From the NCBI GenBank assembly GCA_037178625.1, contig CM074146.1, positions 992,001 through 1,056,000 on the forward strand: a stretch of DNA of 64,000 nucleotides, in the 5' to 3' direction. Each line of letters opens with the position of its first letter. Position 1 is the stretch's first letter. This document shows, in pieces, positions 46,182 through 56,846 of this stretch. Position numbers and translations under genes: made by a program. Under the pieces are notes generated by a model that saw only the letters and a program-made list of their open reading frames with translations, did not search any database and was not told where the DNA came from. This DNA comes from Skeletonema tropicum. Lineage: Eukaryota > Bacillariophyta > Thalassiosirophyceae > Thalassiosirales > Thalassiosiraceae.

Positions 46182-47204
46182 ATGGATGCTTTCAGATCCA
46201 GCCTCCTAATCCAAGTTCTCGTACTACTAATCACATTGGCATTGGCATTGCCGATGCAATCATTTGCTCAGGACCGTCAAGTCGACGTCGGGACCACTCG
46301 CGTCGAATTTGTTGGACAATCGGGTCAGCTACGGTTTTGTAAACTCGACGATGGAGCAACCTCCTGCCAAGAAGATGGTCGATTCGTGCAACTAAAGATG
46401 AATCGCTTACGTGAAATTGATAGTTCGGGACAACAAACTTCGAACAAAGTAAGCTCGTTTGCATCACAAGATTTCACATGGAGCGAACCAGTTGAGACGG
46501 ATGTAAACGGGAGTGATTTGAACACTAACACTACTGTTCGAGGCACTCGCGTTAGCTTTTCCGCACCTGTTCGAGTTGGTGGTAATGGACCCAACGCTCC
46601 CACGGCAAACTTTACAATGACCACGGTCACATACCACGAGAATGGAACGACTCAGAATGGGAATGATACGATTTCGGTGCCGGAAGGTGCTCTCAAATTT
46701 ACGATAGAGATAGACGGTTGGCCATTTCTGAGTACTAATAATTCACTGGAGTTTGGCATTGATGTTCGAGTAGCAGGAAACTCCACAATATTGCAGATTG
46801 GCAAAAATGAGACGACGCAAGCAGAAGAAGCAGAATCCAACAACAATTTTCGATTCGACTTTGCGGATGGCTTATCGATCGATGTACCCACAACTGCAGT
46901 GATTGACGGACTCCAGACGAACATTAGCGCAGCGCTTGAAAGCACTACGACTGGTTATTCGCTAGACTGGGAGTTTCCTTCATTCAATGAAAGTTTGTTT
47001 TATGATCCAGTTGTTGGTGAGAATTTGGGGAGCGGTTCCAATGATGACACGAACGAGAGTGAAGGCACAACAACTACTACTACTACCTTAGACGAGGATA
47101 ATGATGGAGACGACGAGATAGAGTCCAGCGGAGGTCAAGGTATCAGCATATTTCCTCAGTTTTCCGCAGCAATGCTGTTATTCTTGGCATTGGCCGTGAT
47201 GTAA
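46182..47204 (+). CDS. secreted, probably GPI-anchored glycoprotein (340 aa)
   Basis: The ATG at 46182 is followed by a typical signal peptide (LLIQVLVLLITLALALPMQ, cleavage likely near SFAQ). The body (about 30-290) is beta-rich in appearance with two early Cys (FCKLDDGATSC) and about ten N-x-S/T sites. A Thr run and Asp/Glu-rich stalk (about 290-315) follow. The C-terminus is SSGGQ, a short spacer and a hydrophobic tail ending FLALAVM, the usual layout of a GPI signal. It is intronless. I do not recognise the ectodomain family. An extracellular or cell-surface location is inferred from the two terminal signals. Confidence 0.8.
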   Translation: MDAFRSSLLIQVLVLLITLALALPMQSFAQDRQVDVGTTRVEFVGQSGQLRFCKLDDGATSCQEDGRFVQLKMNRLREIDSSGQQTSNKVSSFASQDFTWSEPVETDVNGSDLNTNTTVRGTRVSFSAPVRVGGNGPNAPTANFTMTTVTYHENGTTQNGNDTISVPEGALKFTIEIDGWPFLSTNNSLEFGIDVRVAGNSTILQIGKNETTQAEEAESNNNFRFDFADGLSIDVPTTAVIDGLQTNISAALESTTTGYSLDWEFPSFNESLFYDPVVGENLGSGSNDDTNESEGTTTTTTTLDEDNDGDDEIESSGGQGISIFPQFSAAMLLFLALAVM

Positions 47205-47431
47205 ATTGATCGTCACGCTTGAATGATTTTCATCAGCAGTCTCTACATTTCCACAATACCACAATACACCAATGTGACCAAAGCTAGACACTTCCTCCTC
47301 GTTCTTCAAACATAAATATATATCTCTCCAAAACATTAACATTAAGTATTGTACCACATTCAATTCACTTTGATTTACATGCATCTTAGCGTGATCAAAG
47401 GCTTAACCAAGCATCTCTTTTCTAACACACT

Positions 47432-47823
47432 GATTACTGGGACAGTGACTTTATCATTTCTAAAATAATGCAAGTCACCAGTTCGAGTCCAGCGAGGTAA
47501 AAAGCCTCTATTTCCCACCTAGAGAGAGGTATGGATAAGAGGAAATACTACTGCGGGTAGGCGGACTAGGAGATAAAGATCTAGCTAGAGGAATACTAGT
47601 ACTGTAATTCCCACTAGATGTAGGTGGACGCTGCAAGGTGTGACCTGCGCTAGCCTACTCCTGTCTCCAGTAATCGACTAGAGATGGCATGGACTTACGG
47701 TCCTGTCAAGGCTCGTAATCCTGTCATCAGTCTAGGAACGGACTGGTGACTTGCATTATTTTAGAAATGATAAAGTCACTGTCCCAGTAATCGATTACTG
47801 GGACAGTGACTTTATCATTTCTA
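47432..47823. mobile_element. 361-bp MITE with 51-bp perfect terminal inverted repeats
   Basis: The left end 47432-47482 (starting GATTACTGGGACAGTGACTT) and right end 47742-47792 are exact reverse complements over 51 bp. The first 31 bp of the left end recur immediately after the right end (47793-47823), and TTTCTAACACAC borders the structure on both sides. Just inside the left end lies AGTTCGAGTCC (47480-47490), close to a Pol III B-box. No frame encodes a transposase. Confidence 0.85.
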
Positions 47824-47865
47824 ACACACACGACATCATACTATTTATATCAATATTACATCTAT

Positions 47866-48953
47866 CTACTCCCACAACGAACCCAAATTACAAAATGCCA
47901 CAAAGTCACTCTTCACATCACCAGCTTTTGAATTAAATCCAGTCATGTACGCAGATGCAACCTTGACATACACCTCCTTCTCATCACTATACTTGAAATA
48001 ACACGAATCTTTCATTTGTTCATATAATGCCTTCATCATGGTACATTGGACTTGTGCGGAGATATTTTGATTTTTGTGTATAGTTCCCATGGCTTCTCCT
48101 GCTTCTGTGATTGTTTGTTTTGTTGAGTCTGTGTGTGCGAAAAAGTTGTTAGAGGTGAGCATGATGATGTAGTAGTATCATCACGTATGAGTGAAACAAA
48201 TAAGAATAGTGAGAGGGTCATGCACACAAGATGATGAACAATATACACAACAAGACACATCGAAGAACACAAACACCATGCCCTCCAACAACATACATGT
48301 AACATTCAGCAGCAAAAAAAAACTCTCTCACCACTAGGATTATTCACCCACTCCTTCACATACTCCACAAACGTCATATACACATCAGTCGAATGCACTG
48401 CCAAATACCCCGCCACACCCTTACCAAACAATTGACTCGTAACAAATTCCGATTGGGTTAGACCAGTATCACCCGTGATTAGTTTGGCTTGTTCGTAGGG
48501 GGGATTGGCGATGCTGCAGTCATCGAAATAGATTTTTTTGGCCTTTGCTGATTTGGCGGAGGATTCGGATTTGGCGGATTTGGTGGATGCGGCGGCCGCC
48601 TTGGCGGGTGCGGCCTTGGCGGATTTGGTGGGGGCAGGAGTGGTAGTGGTAGGTGAGGATGCTGTAGGTGAAGAAGCTTCTGCTACTGCTACTGTAGTAG
48701 GTGTAGTGACGGCTGCCGCTGCTGTTGCTGACTCTTTTGACGACTTGGCCGAAGAAGAAGAAGAAGAAGAAGGAGCGGTAGCGGGAGCGGTAGTAGCAAT
48801 AGCAGGTGCCAAGATTGTGGATGTTTCTAATTTCTCCGATTTGGATTTGGATTTACGTTTCCTACCCTCCACAGTGGGTGCCATGTGTGATAATATTGTG
48901 GTCAGCAGCGCCACGAGGATGATGAGTGGAGATGATGATGAGAACAACTTCAT
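47866..48953 (-). CDS. secreted Ser/Ala/Lys-rich protein, two exons (294 aa), silaffin-like composition
   Basis: Exon 1 is 48332-48953 and exon 2 is 47866-48128; the 203-nt GT-AG intron (48129-48331) joins in frame (NNPS then DSTKQT). A signal peptide (MKLFSSSSPLIILVALLTTI, cleavage near VEG) precedes RKRKSKSKSEK, then about 100 residues of Ser, Ala, Thr and Pro with KSAK words (TKSAKAAPAK, SAKSAKAKK). The C-terminal ~155 residues look folded, with Cys in FDDCSIANPPYEQ, VQCTMMKALYEQ, DSCYFKYS and VAFCNLGS. KxxK lysine patterns in Ser-rich context are a hallmark of silaffins and related silica-associated proteins; such a role here is inference. The folded domain is not recognised. Confidence 0.8.
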
Positions 48954-48999
48954 TTTATTATTTTCGAATTCTTTTTTTTGTTTGCAGCGGCGATGATGA

Positions 49000-50486
49000 T
49001 GGAATTATGTTATTTATGTGAGCAACGTTATGAGATATTGGGAGGGCAGCGCAACGACCGACGGCCCATGTGTAAGGGCCACTAACTGCGAAAGTTAAGT
49101 GAATGTAGGGGCAACAAACAAGATTGTTTGAAATGTTCGCGTCATGGATACGTCAAAATCCCCATGTGTGTCGAGTTAGTGACCTGTGCTTCTTGAAGAC
49201 ACACAAATTACGCGGCAAAAATTGAGGAACTGGGTCTTTGAACGGGGCTTATGTTTGTCACACTTTCGTCAAATCGAAGAGGTTGAGTCCCACATGATGT
49301 ACCGCTGTATCAAATTTAAATGAATGCATAAAAATCTCTGTGTTGAAATTCAGAAGTTCGAGTGTTCAAAATGCCTGAAAAATCATGTGTTTCTCACATT
49401 TTATGTCACCTCGTACATACGCCATAGTCAAGACGGTGTACTTATCGAGGGATGAAGAGCAAGGACACACTGACGAAGAAAGGATGACTGCAAGCTACAT
49501 TGTCGGAAATGAAAGCCGAGGGTCAGACGATTGACAAAACATCAACCATTGACACCTTTTCCACACACAACGAGAGTGTCATCGTTCGACCGAAGAGAAC
49601 ATCTTTCGACTGGAGTATTCAGTGCGCACAACTTTAAATCAGCTGGTTACGCTTTGGGCAAGAGTGGGCTCCGCCAGGTGATCCTGAGCTCACACTTGTA
49701 GCTTAGCGTAAACTATTTTCCACAACTATTTCCCCCTAATGGTTGGATCTTCGAAAAGTGGGTCTGTTTAGACCGCCAAAGGCGCTTCTGGTGGACGAGC
49801 AGGTTTCGCTACTATCCACGTGTGGTGTGATCGCCAATGTTTTCGGCTGGCTGTTTGGGATTATTTTCTCACACGAGTAGCAGGTGTGCTTCAACATGCG
49901 GAGCGGAGTGGATGGTATGCCATCTCGGTAGTTACAGGCCTGGTTCTGTTTAACTCGACAAGGCAGTCAAGCATCCGGAAATGATATGAGATTTCCGGCT
50001 CTCGCTGCCCTTTGGAGGTCCAAGGTTGCTACTATCAACGTGTGACGTGGTCGGCTCGTTAGCTACAGCTCTTGAGGCCACTTCACTCGGGTAGAAACGC
50101 TTGCTCGGACAGAGGAACTGGAGTGCCGAGGTTTGGGACTTGTGTCCCCTATTTGCAGGAGTATTTTCTTGAACCTAGATAGGACAAGATAGAAATAGTT
50201 GCTGGGGTAAGCCCAACCAACATTCATAGGTTTGTCACGGTTGGAGTGACAATCTAGGAGCTGCATACTTTTTATGTCTTACTGAGAGACTGGGCTCTTA
50301 GTTTATTGTGTTCATCTCAACGCTTGTTTGTGCTTAGGATGCTTCGCTTAATATGTAATGAGAATGTTGTTTCATTCGTATCAAGGAGCGTTGGACTTGT
50401 GATTTGTACGCAGGTCTACACCGTAGCAGGATGAGTGATGACGTCATGAATATTGACAAACTCCCGACACTTGAGAGACAATAGAG
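49000..50486. other. gene-free stretch with one copy of a dispersed repeat
   Basis: No domain-bearing frame is seen. The part at about 49690-50270 is a diverged direct copy of about 56170-56800. The best block (about 49955-50130) shares CAACGTGTGACGTGGTCGGC and TTCACTCGGGTAGAAAC with about 56465-56610. Confidence 0.6.
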
Positions 50487-50655
50487 GCTGCACTCTAGAG
50501 TGTGAGTTGCGCGGCGTCGTTTTCGAACATCGTCCGTACGGGACACAAACAAGTGATTTTATGTCTTCACGAGCGCTTGCCGCGAGTGAAGACATAAGGT
50601 CACGAGTTTTGTGTCGTGGCGGGCGACGGTATGAGAAACGATCAGCGCAATGAAC
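50487..50655. repeat. long-hairpin element, copy A
   Basis: The ~165-bp segment from GCTGCACTCTAG to GATCAGCGCAATGAAC recurs at 52193-52357. Within it, 50507-50650 is a long imperfect palindrome with about 70-nt arms. Its best stem is TTATGTCTTCAC against GTGAAGACATAA around a GAGCGCTTGCCGCGA loop. Copy A has a few mismatches that pair in copy B. Function and class are unknown to me. Confidence 0.75.
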
Positions 50656-50687
50656 GGTATGCCTCACTGATATGACAAAGTTTGTTC

Positions 50688-51410
50688 CTACCATATTGCT
50701 CCATGCCTCTTGCACACTCCTCCTTGCCTCGCTTGATTTGTGCATCCTTCTTTGCTGCAGCGTTTGATCTTAGCCCCGTGCCTAACGCACACTCCTCCTT
50801 TCTTCGCCTGATTTGTGCATCCTACACTACTGCAGCGTTTGAGCCTTGCCCCGTGCCTGATGCACACTCCTTTTCTGACAACTTGATTCGTACATCCTTC
50901 TCTGCTGCATAGTTTGACCTTTGCCCCATGCCTGATGCACACTCCACCATTCTGAGCATGTGATGTGCATCCTTCGTAGCTGCATAGTTTGATCTCTACC
51001 TCAGCTCCATGCCTCCTGCACAATCCTCCCCTCTGAACATTATTAGTGCATCCTTCAGTAGTGCAAATCTTTCTACGCCTTCCGTCACTCCCAATTTTCG
51101 ATCGGATTTGAACTCCTCCCGTCGAAGAAGGCCTCCTTCTCTTTGATGATCTATGACTTACTTCTGATGTACTCCTATTTTTGTCCTTCCTCTTTGATGA
51201 GCTGTCCCTCACCGATGATGTATTATTATCTCGATGAAGAACTTGTATCTTCCTTCGAGTTGACCGGCGCTGATGAGTTGAAGCAGATGATGTCTTCCTT
51301 CTCTCAGCCTCAGCAGCCGCCGCCGCCGCCTCAGCCTTTCTCAGCTGACTCTCTCTGTAGATCAAGACACATATATCGTCCTCCTCCTCAAAAGCGCTGT
51401 TGTCTGCCAT
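50688..51410 (-). CDS. C-x4-C-x9-C-x2-H repeat protein, paralog 4 (5 repeats)
   Basis: The ATG at 51410 (MADNSAFEEEDD) is chosen because the same start occurs in paralog 5; the frame is open two codons further to a TTG. The 240-residue protein has the N-terminal DDICVLIYRESQLRKAEAAA block, a Ser/Arg/Lys-rich linker with HRSSKRRRPSSTG, and five intact units (CTTEGC..., CSYEGC..., CSREGC..., CSSVGC..., CSKEGC...) ending KRHGAIW. No frameshift is seen, so this is one of the best-preserved members. Copy A of the long-hairpin element lies about 35 bp beyond its stop. Confidence 0.82.
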   Translation of the reverse strand: MADNSAFEEEDDICVLIYRESQLRKAEAAAAAAEAERRKTSSASTHQRRSTRRKIQVLHRDNNTSSVRDSSSKRKDKNRSTSEVSHRSSKRRRPSSTGGVQIRSKIGSDGRRRKICTTEGCTNNVQRGGLCRRHGAEVEIKLCSYEGCTSHAQNGGVCIRHGAKVKLCSREGCTNQVVRKGVCIRHGARLKRCSSVGCTNQAKKGGVCVRHGAKIKRCSKEGCTNQARQGGVCKRHGAIW

Positions 51411-51499
51411 CTTCAATCCACAAGTGGTACAAGCAGGCCTGTCTTGAACGACGTCGGAACTTCAACCCCCTCTGCTTCACGGATGAAGTTAATGCCAGG

Positions 51500-52192
51500 T
51501 AGAGAGGGCCCTAAATGCGATACGGCAACTGGGCAAACACTTAAGTAGCTGATAGATAGATAGGGCGGACCACTCTTACTCTTCTTAGGCAACTTTTTCA
51601 TTGCAGCGACCTCGTAACTGACATGTAGGTACTTAAGTATCAGGGCAGCCGGCAGCCGTACAAACCCATGCAAAACTCCTATGTATATTTTACCTCGATG
51701 CAGGTGAGTGGTGTATTCAGGTAGAGCGGTACTGAACTGTCGAACGGAAATTTCTAAAGTGCATTGGGCCTTTGCAAAATCTCATTTCACGACTAGCGGC
51801 CCTTGCTGCGTAGAAGACAACACGCACAACATGCAGTAAGTAGGTACTTTTCTAGGAGTAGATAGGCAGGTCGAAGTCAATTAACTTTGATATTTCGGTC
51901 TTCTCACCTCTCTCTAGAGAGAGAGAAATGAAATGACAGCAGAGGTATGAACTTGCAATAGAGCCTTCGGTCACAATTCCTAAGGTCGAACACAAGTAAA
52001 AAATCACTAATTAAATAAGTAATTTGGCCGTTTGTTGGGTAAAATGGGCTAGTAGGTCTACGATAGGAATTAGTATTCCCCCTTGCGAACTCAAAAACGG
52101 CCGTTTTCAAGTCACGCCCCACCTCGCCCAACGACTTCGGACTGCACTGTCTCACACTTTTTCACCGCGATAAACGGCCAAACACAATAAAG
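51500..52192. other. no supported gene
   Basis: Short frames only (under 90 codons, no domains). A CTCTCTCTAGAGAGAGAG palindrome lies near 51908. Confidence 0.45.
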
Positions 52193-52357
52193 GTCTGCAC
52201 TCTAGTGTGAGTTGCGCGGCGTCGTTTTCGAACACCGTCCGTGCGGGACACAAACAAGTGATTTTATGTCTTCACGAGCGCTTGCCGCGAGTGAAGACAT
52301 AAGGTCACGAGTTTTGTGTCGCGGGCGACGGTGTGAGAAACGATCAGCGCAATGAAC
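52193..52357. repeat. long-hairpin element, copy B
   Basis: This is a near-identical direct copy of 50487-50655, about 1.7 kb away. The palindrome spans 52211-52352. Here ACACCGTC pairs fully with GACGGTGT, whereas copy A has one wobble and one mismatch at those places. Confidence 0.75.
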
Positions 52358-52374
52358 ACGAGTGCCCGACCTGA

Positions 52375-52705
52375 CTGTGTCGTGACTCGGGCCGAGCGCA
52401 AAAAAGATCGGACAAACACACACTGCTCAAAAGGCGGCCACAAACGATGAACCAAGACTTAACTCAGCGCACTTGCGCCTGACGAACTAAGTGATTTACA
52501 TTACCCCAACACTCGTGTATCGCTGCGCTCTCCACTCGTGCTGTGATAATCATTCCTGCGTGAGGACAATAGTGTTATCAATAGGCGCAATTTTTTACTT
52601 GCTGCCTGTGTCTCCTACCGTGAGTGTCGTGAAGAGTGAATGGACGCTTTTTGAGCAGTGTGTGTCCGATTTTTCTTTTTTGTGTCCGGCCCCGTTGCGA
52701 CACAG
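52375..52705. repeat. inverted repeat with ~58-bp arms upstream of PAF1
   Basis: The left arm 52375-52432 (CTGTGTCG... to ...CACACTGCTCAAAA) and right arm 52647-52705 (TTTTTGAGCAGTGTGTG... to ...GCGACACAG) are imperfect reverse complements around a 214-bp centre. The right arm ends about 140 bp before the PAF1 start codon, so it could lie in the promoter or 5' UTR. Confidence 0.65.
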
Positions 52706-52846
52706 AGCTATTGACAACAATTGCGAGATGGGTATCTGATTACTTCTGGTCCGTCCGCTGCCGCCAAAATCAAAGTTTAGTCACCATGGCGAAAATCCGC
52801 CGCTACAACACTACGTCAATCAACGCAATCTGTATAATAATCAACC

Positions 52847-55059
52847 ATGGACGACGTCGAGCTAGACAACGAACGCCATAAGCGCGAAGAGCAGGAGCGA
52901 CGTGCCAAGCGTAAGGTGAGACGAATTAATACGGCGAAATGAAAATTTACACATGACGTGTATCTCGTTTTAATTTATATCTCTGTGCAAATAATATATA
53001 TATATATGTATTCTATCAACGACATATCTCAACGTCCTCAATATAATTATAACAATAGGCACACCGCTCGGCCAAATCAAAATCCGAATCTCAAACCGAA
53101 AAAGAACGAAAGCGCAAAGAGCACGCCCAACGCATTCTCGGCGCTCAACAACAAAGCGGTAAAAAACCATCTCGCCCCTCTTCTAGTAAAAAATCACCAC
53201 CCAAAAAGCCATCCTCCAGCAGCACTACCAACTCATCCATCTTTCAATCGTTATTCAATCAACGAGCTCAAGGCTTCCTAATCGACTTTCACTTTCGTAA
53301 CGCCCCGCCTCGTCCACCCGTCGGACCATGCTTCGTTGGTCTAGGCCTCGAGGGGGAGCTAACCGATAAATGGACCAAATACAAGGCGCGCAATGCTGTC
53401 GAGAAACAATATGTATGGAAGTTACATTCGGGCAATGAACTCTATTCAGTCCCGTTGGCGGTGAGTGCTATGGATTATGAGGGGTGTTATACGGATCCGG
53501 AAAAACTAAACAAGGGGGGCGGGAGTACAGCTACTGTGGGGGAGGAGGAGGAGGATGATTTATTTTCGGGTGAGACGAATTCAGCCAAGAAACAAAAGTC
53601 TGCAGCAGCGGCACATGTCATTCCACCACTTCATCCAGATGATGAAGCATTAATCAATTGGAAGGGTAGTCTCGGTGACACTGCGGCGGAACAATTGCAA
53701 CAAAAACGTGATCGAGCACGTGCTGCGGCACGATTGGCCATTGCACAAGGATATGGATCACTCTCTGCGGCTGTTCTTGCTACACCCCGTGGTGCTGCTG
53801 GTACTACGTCTACTGGTGGTGCTACCGCATCGTCTTCTGTCACTGCTGGTGGTACACCCAATACCATCATCAAATCATCCGGAGGAAGCAAGGTGATGAA
53901 ATTGAAAAAGAAACATCATCTCCATTCACGCATCTTGGATGAACAGACTCCACACTTTATGAAAAAGACAACGTATCTGACCAATACTGCCACGAGTGTG
54001 CATCAGTTTACGAGTTTGGCACATACACAGGAACAACGTGCCAAGGAGGTGGATCGTGCTTTGGCGGAGACGAGTGAGAGGTATAAGAAGGAGGATAGGA
54101 TTGAGATGGGATTTAAGGAGGCGAATTCTTGGAATGTGCAGCAGGTGGTGGTGGATGAGAATGGGGATGAAACAAATGCTGCTGCTGCTGCCGCGAAAAA
54201 TAATCCAAACAAGAAGAGGAGGGTGCATCCATCCAAAAAGGGTGTGTATCCAGTGTGGGATTTGCCATTGTTACCAGATGTTCCAACGTGGGGACATACA
54301 TATGCTCATGTGGTGCTGGATCATCCTCCCAAGAGTATTAGTAATAATGCAGCTGGTTCTACTCCCGCAAAGAAGAAGGGAGGAAAGGAGGCTGCTGGAA
54401 ATCAGAATATTGTGACTGCACAACAGTTGCAACAGGCTATTGTGGCAGATGTTTCGAAGCAGACGCAAAATTCACGAATGGCATGTACTGTCTGGGTGCC
54501 TAATTCGTCATCGGAGGAGGAGGAAAAAAGTGGAAATGATGATAATGACAATAATGATGATGGTGGTAAACAGCCACCAACGAAAAAGGCCAAGAAGGAA
54601 GAAAGTAGCGAGGCATACCAAGCTGTACAACGATATGACCTCGATGTTCTTCCCCTACGTGATCCATCTGGTCCTCAGGTACACTACGTATGGATGGTAG
54701 ACCCATCTCAAAAGTACGTCGGATATCATCCCGTCGGATCACGAGTGCAGCTATCGACTGGAAGACCCATTGTTCAAGCTGGTGGTAGTACTTCTCGTTA
54801 TGGTTCGGATGAGGTGGTAGTTACGAATGAAAGTCTCATTTATCGAAGGGGTATGGATGTCGATGAAAGGAAGGATATGGAGAAGAGGATGGCTGAAGTA
54901 GATGTGGATATGGCTGAAAAGTATGGGTTGGTGGAGGATGATGATTTGGACAACAACACTGGTGATGATGTAGTTGAGAAGAAGAAGGGAGGGAGTGGAA
55001 TGGAGATGGATAAGGCTGATGCTGGTTCTAGTTCAGATGATAGTGATGATGCATTTTAA
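52847..55059 (+). CDS. PAF1: RNA polymerase II-associated factor 1 (PAF1 complex subunit), two exons
   Basis: PAF1 is a scaffold subunit of the nuclear Paf1 complex, which travels with RNA polymerase II and supports elongation and histone modification. Exon 1 is 52847-52915 and exon 2 is 53059-55059; a 143-nt GT-AG intron lies between, and the joined frame is 689 codons. Exon 1 and the start of exon 2 are highly charged. Family landmarks follow in order: IDFHFRNAPPRPPVGPCFVG (about 98-117), TKYKARNAVEKQYVW, ILDEQTPHFMKKTTYLTN (about 315-332, compare the WMRKTEYIS block of animal PAF1), PLLPDVPTWGHTYAHVVLD (about 424-442), and VGSRVQLSTGRP with the following NESLIYRRGMDVDERK (about 582-615). 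The C-terminus is an acidic Asp/Ser tail, usual for the family. Low-complexity Ala, Thr and Gly inserts lengthen it. Without the first exon the frame would start at a TTG, which supports the splice model. Confidence 0.88.
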
Positions 55060-55439
55060 TTGATTATAATAAGATAAGTAGTTTTAGTACTTATTGGGTT
55101 ACCTATGGCTCATGTAGTATCCCTCTATCTGTCACTCTCTAAATTCATGTCTCCCTCAATAGAGATTGGCTTGTAGTGGTCCTATGAAGGCAAAGGAAAA
55201 CGCACTACTCCAATCCTTTCCTAATTTTAACGTTTACCTTCGTGTCTTCATCCGCCAGTGTATCACGGTTGCAACAACCTTTCGTCTCTTGCATCTACTT
55301 CATTTATTGGACATACATTCTGCATCTCGTTATTGTAGCTCATCTCAGATCCTAAGCATGTGCACTGGCTCATCTTTGTCCCCAAAAAGTATTTGCGCGA
55401 GTTCAGGGTCAACCACTCACTGCCACAGCTGCAGGGCAA

Positions 55440-55730
55440 TGACCAATCCTACGAAATAAGTTCTCAGTTGCGCTAGAGAGAAGCACAAGATGGATACCGC
55501 CAAACTCTTGAGAGTGCGGTCAGGGGTGAGAAAAGCGTTTCCATCGGTGCAATTGGTGAGGCAAGGAAGGAGAATGTTACAGTAATGCGTCGTGCCAATA
55601 CACTGTTGTTGAAGTTTGGGGGGCAAACATCGTACTGAATCAGAAACAACAGAAATTACTAAAGCGTTGTCCAAGGCGGAGAATGATGCTGTGCAATTGT
55701 ATATTGCTGAGCGCGAAAGAAGGTCGTAGA
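55440..55730 (+). pseudogene. possible coding remnant, frameshifted
   Basis: One plus frame reads EKSVSIGAIGEARKENVTVM and then ANTLLLKFGG before stopping. The next frame continues TESETTEITKALSKAENDAV and IAERERRS to a stop near 55728. The two pieces read naturally as one helical segment broken by one frameshift. A 128-codon minus frame (55417-55803) covers the same DNA but is Leu/Cys-rich and less convincing. No family is recognised. Confidence 0.25.
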
Positions 55731-56169
55731 CGATAGGCATTGTGCTGGGCAATCTCATACATAGAAATGAATAGGCTAACATTAGCTTTGACAATGAAAA
55801 CACATTTATATTTTCAATCTACACCTGACTTTACAGACATGAATACACTAATATACATGCCACTCTTGATCGAGACAAGACAAATCAAATCAATATTTCG
55901 GGTCATACGGCTTACGGCTCCGCAATCACAGTCACCATCACCTCGTATGCCAAGTCAAGAGGTGCATCGACAATCAGACAAAAGTCAGTGGTGAATAGTG
56001 TCACATCAAGACTGATCGTGCAGCAATCGCTGACACTTGAGTTCCTCATGTCACTTCGATCAAAGTCCATGAACACAAGCAACCCTAAGTATGCCTTCTG
56101 CAATGCTCAGTAAATGCCTTTATCGGTTGGTTGTACTTTGAGCGATTGGGGTCTATTACTGATTACTGA

Positions 56170-56800
56170 CTCCGAATTGTAGCTTAGTGCAAACTATGTA
56201 TTTCTTTTTCCACGTGGCGATACTCTTGTGCCCTTTAGATGAGGCAGCGTCAGACCGAGCGCTGATCGGGGAGAAAATAGGGCATTTCAACGCATGAGAG
56301 TAAAGTCACACCGGGACAATCCGACGTTACCGGTATTTTTCCCGCCCGCCCCGTTTTGGTTCTGCTTTTGTGGAGTTTCTTGTGGGAGGGTTGATTTCTT
56401 TCATCCTGGTTTTGGGATTCTTATTCGACATCATCTCGAAAAGTGGTTCTGTTTAGACCGCCAAGGCGATTCAAGCATCTGGAAATGATATGATATTTCT
56501 GGCTCTTGCTGTCTCTTGAGAGTTCAAGGTTTGCTACTGTCAACGTGTGACGTGGTCGGCTCGTTGGCTACAGCCCTTGAGGCCATTTCACTCGGGTAGA
56601 AACACTTGTGCTGACAGAGGAATCGGAGTGGATGGTATGCCTTTGACAGGTAGTTACTTGACTACATCTTTGGAGATTATATCTTACAAGATAGAGATTT
56701 TGGCTGGAGATTAGCCCCATCATGTTCTAAGGCCTGGTATGGTTGGAATGTCGGTCTTTCTGGGTTTTATACAGGAGTCGTAGACTCTTGCATTGTTCGT
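56170..56800. repeat. dispersed repeat, second copy
   Basis: This is the diverged direct copy of about 49690-50270. Both copies share TTGTAGCTTAG near the 5' side, TCTGTTTAGACCGCCAA, CAACGTGTGACGTGGTCGGC and an AGAAATAGTTGCTGG/AGATTTTGGCTGG-like end. It lies just beyond the 3' end of the repeat membrane protein gene. It is unclassified. Confidence 0.65.
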
Positions 56801-56846
56801 TAGTATAGTCACGTCAAGACTTTGCTAACAAATTAGGTTTTTTTGT

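Noticed and set aside
47432..47792. tRNA gene inside the MITE
   Set aside because: Only a B-box-like word is present; no cloverleaf, A-box or acceptor stem could be built.
52202..52423. Minus-strand frames over the long-hairpin copies (about 70 codons, alike in both)
   Set aside because: Similarity follows from the DNA repeat; the palindromic structure explains the sequence better than coding.
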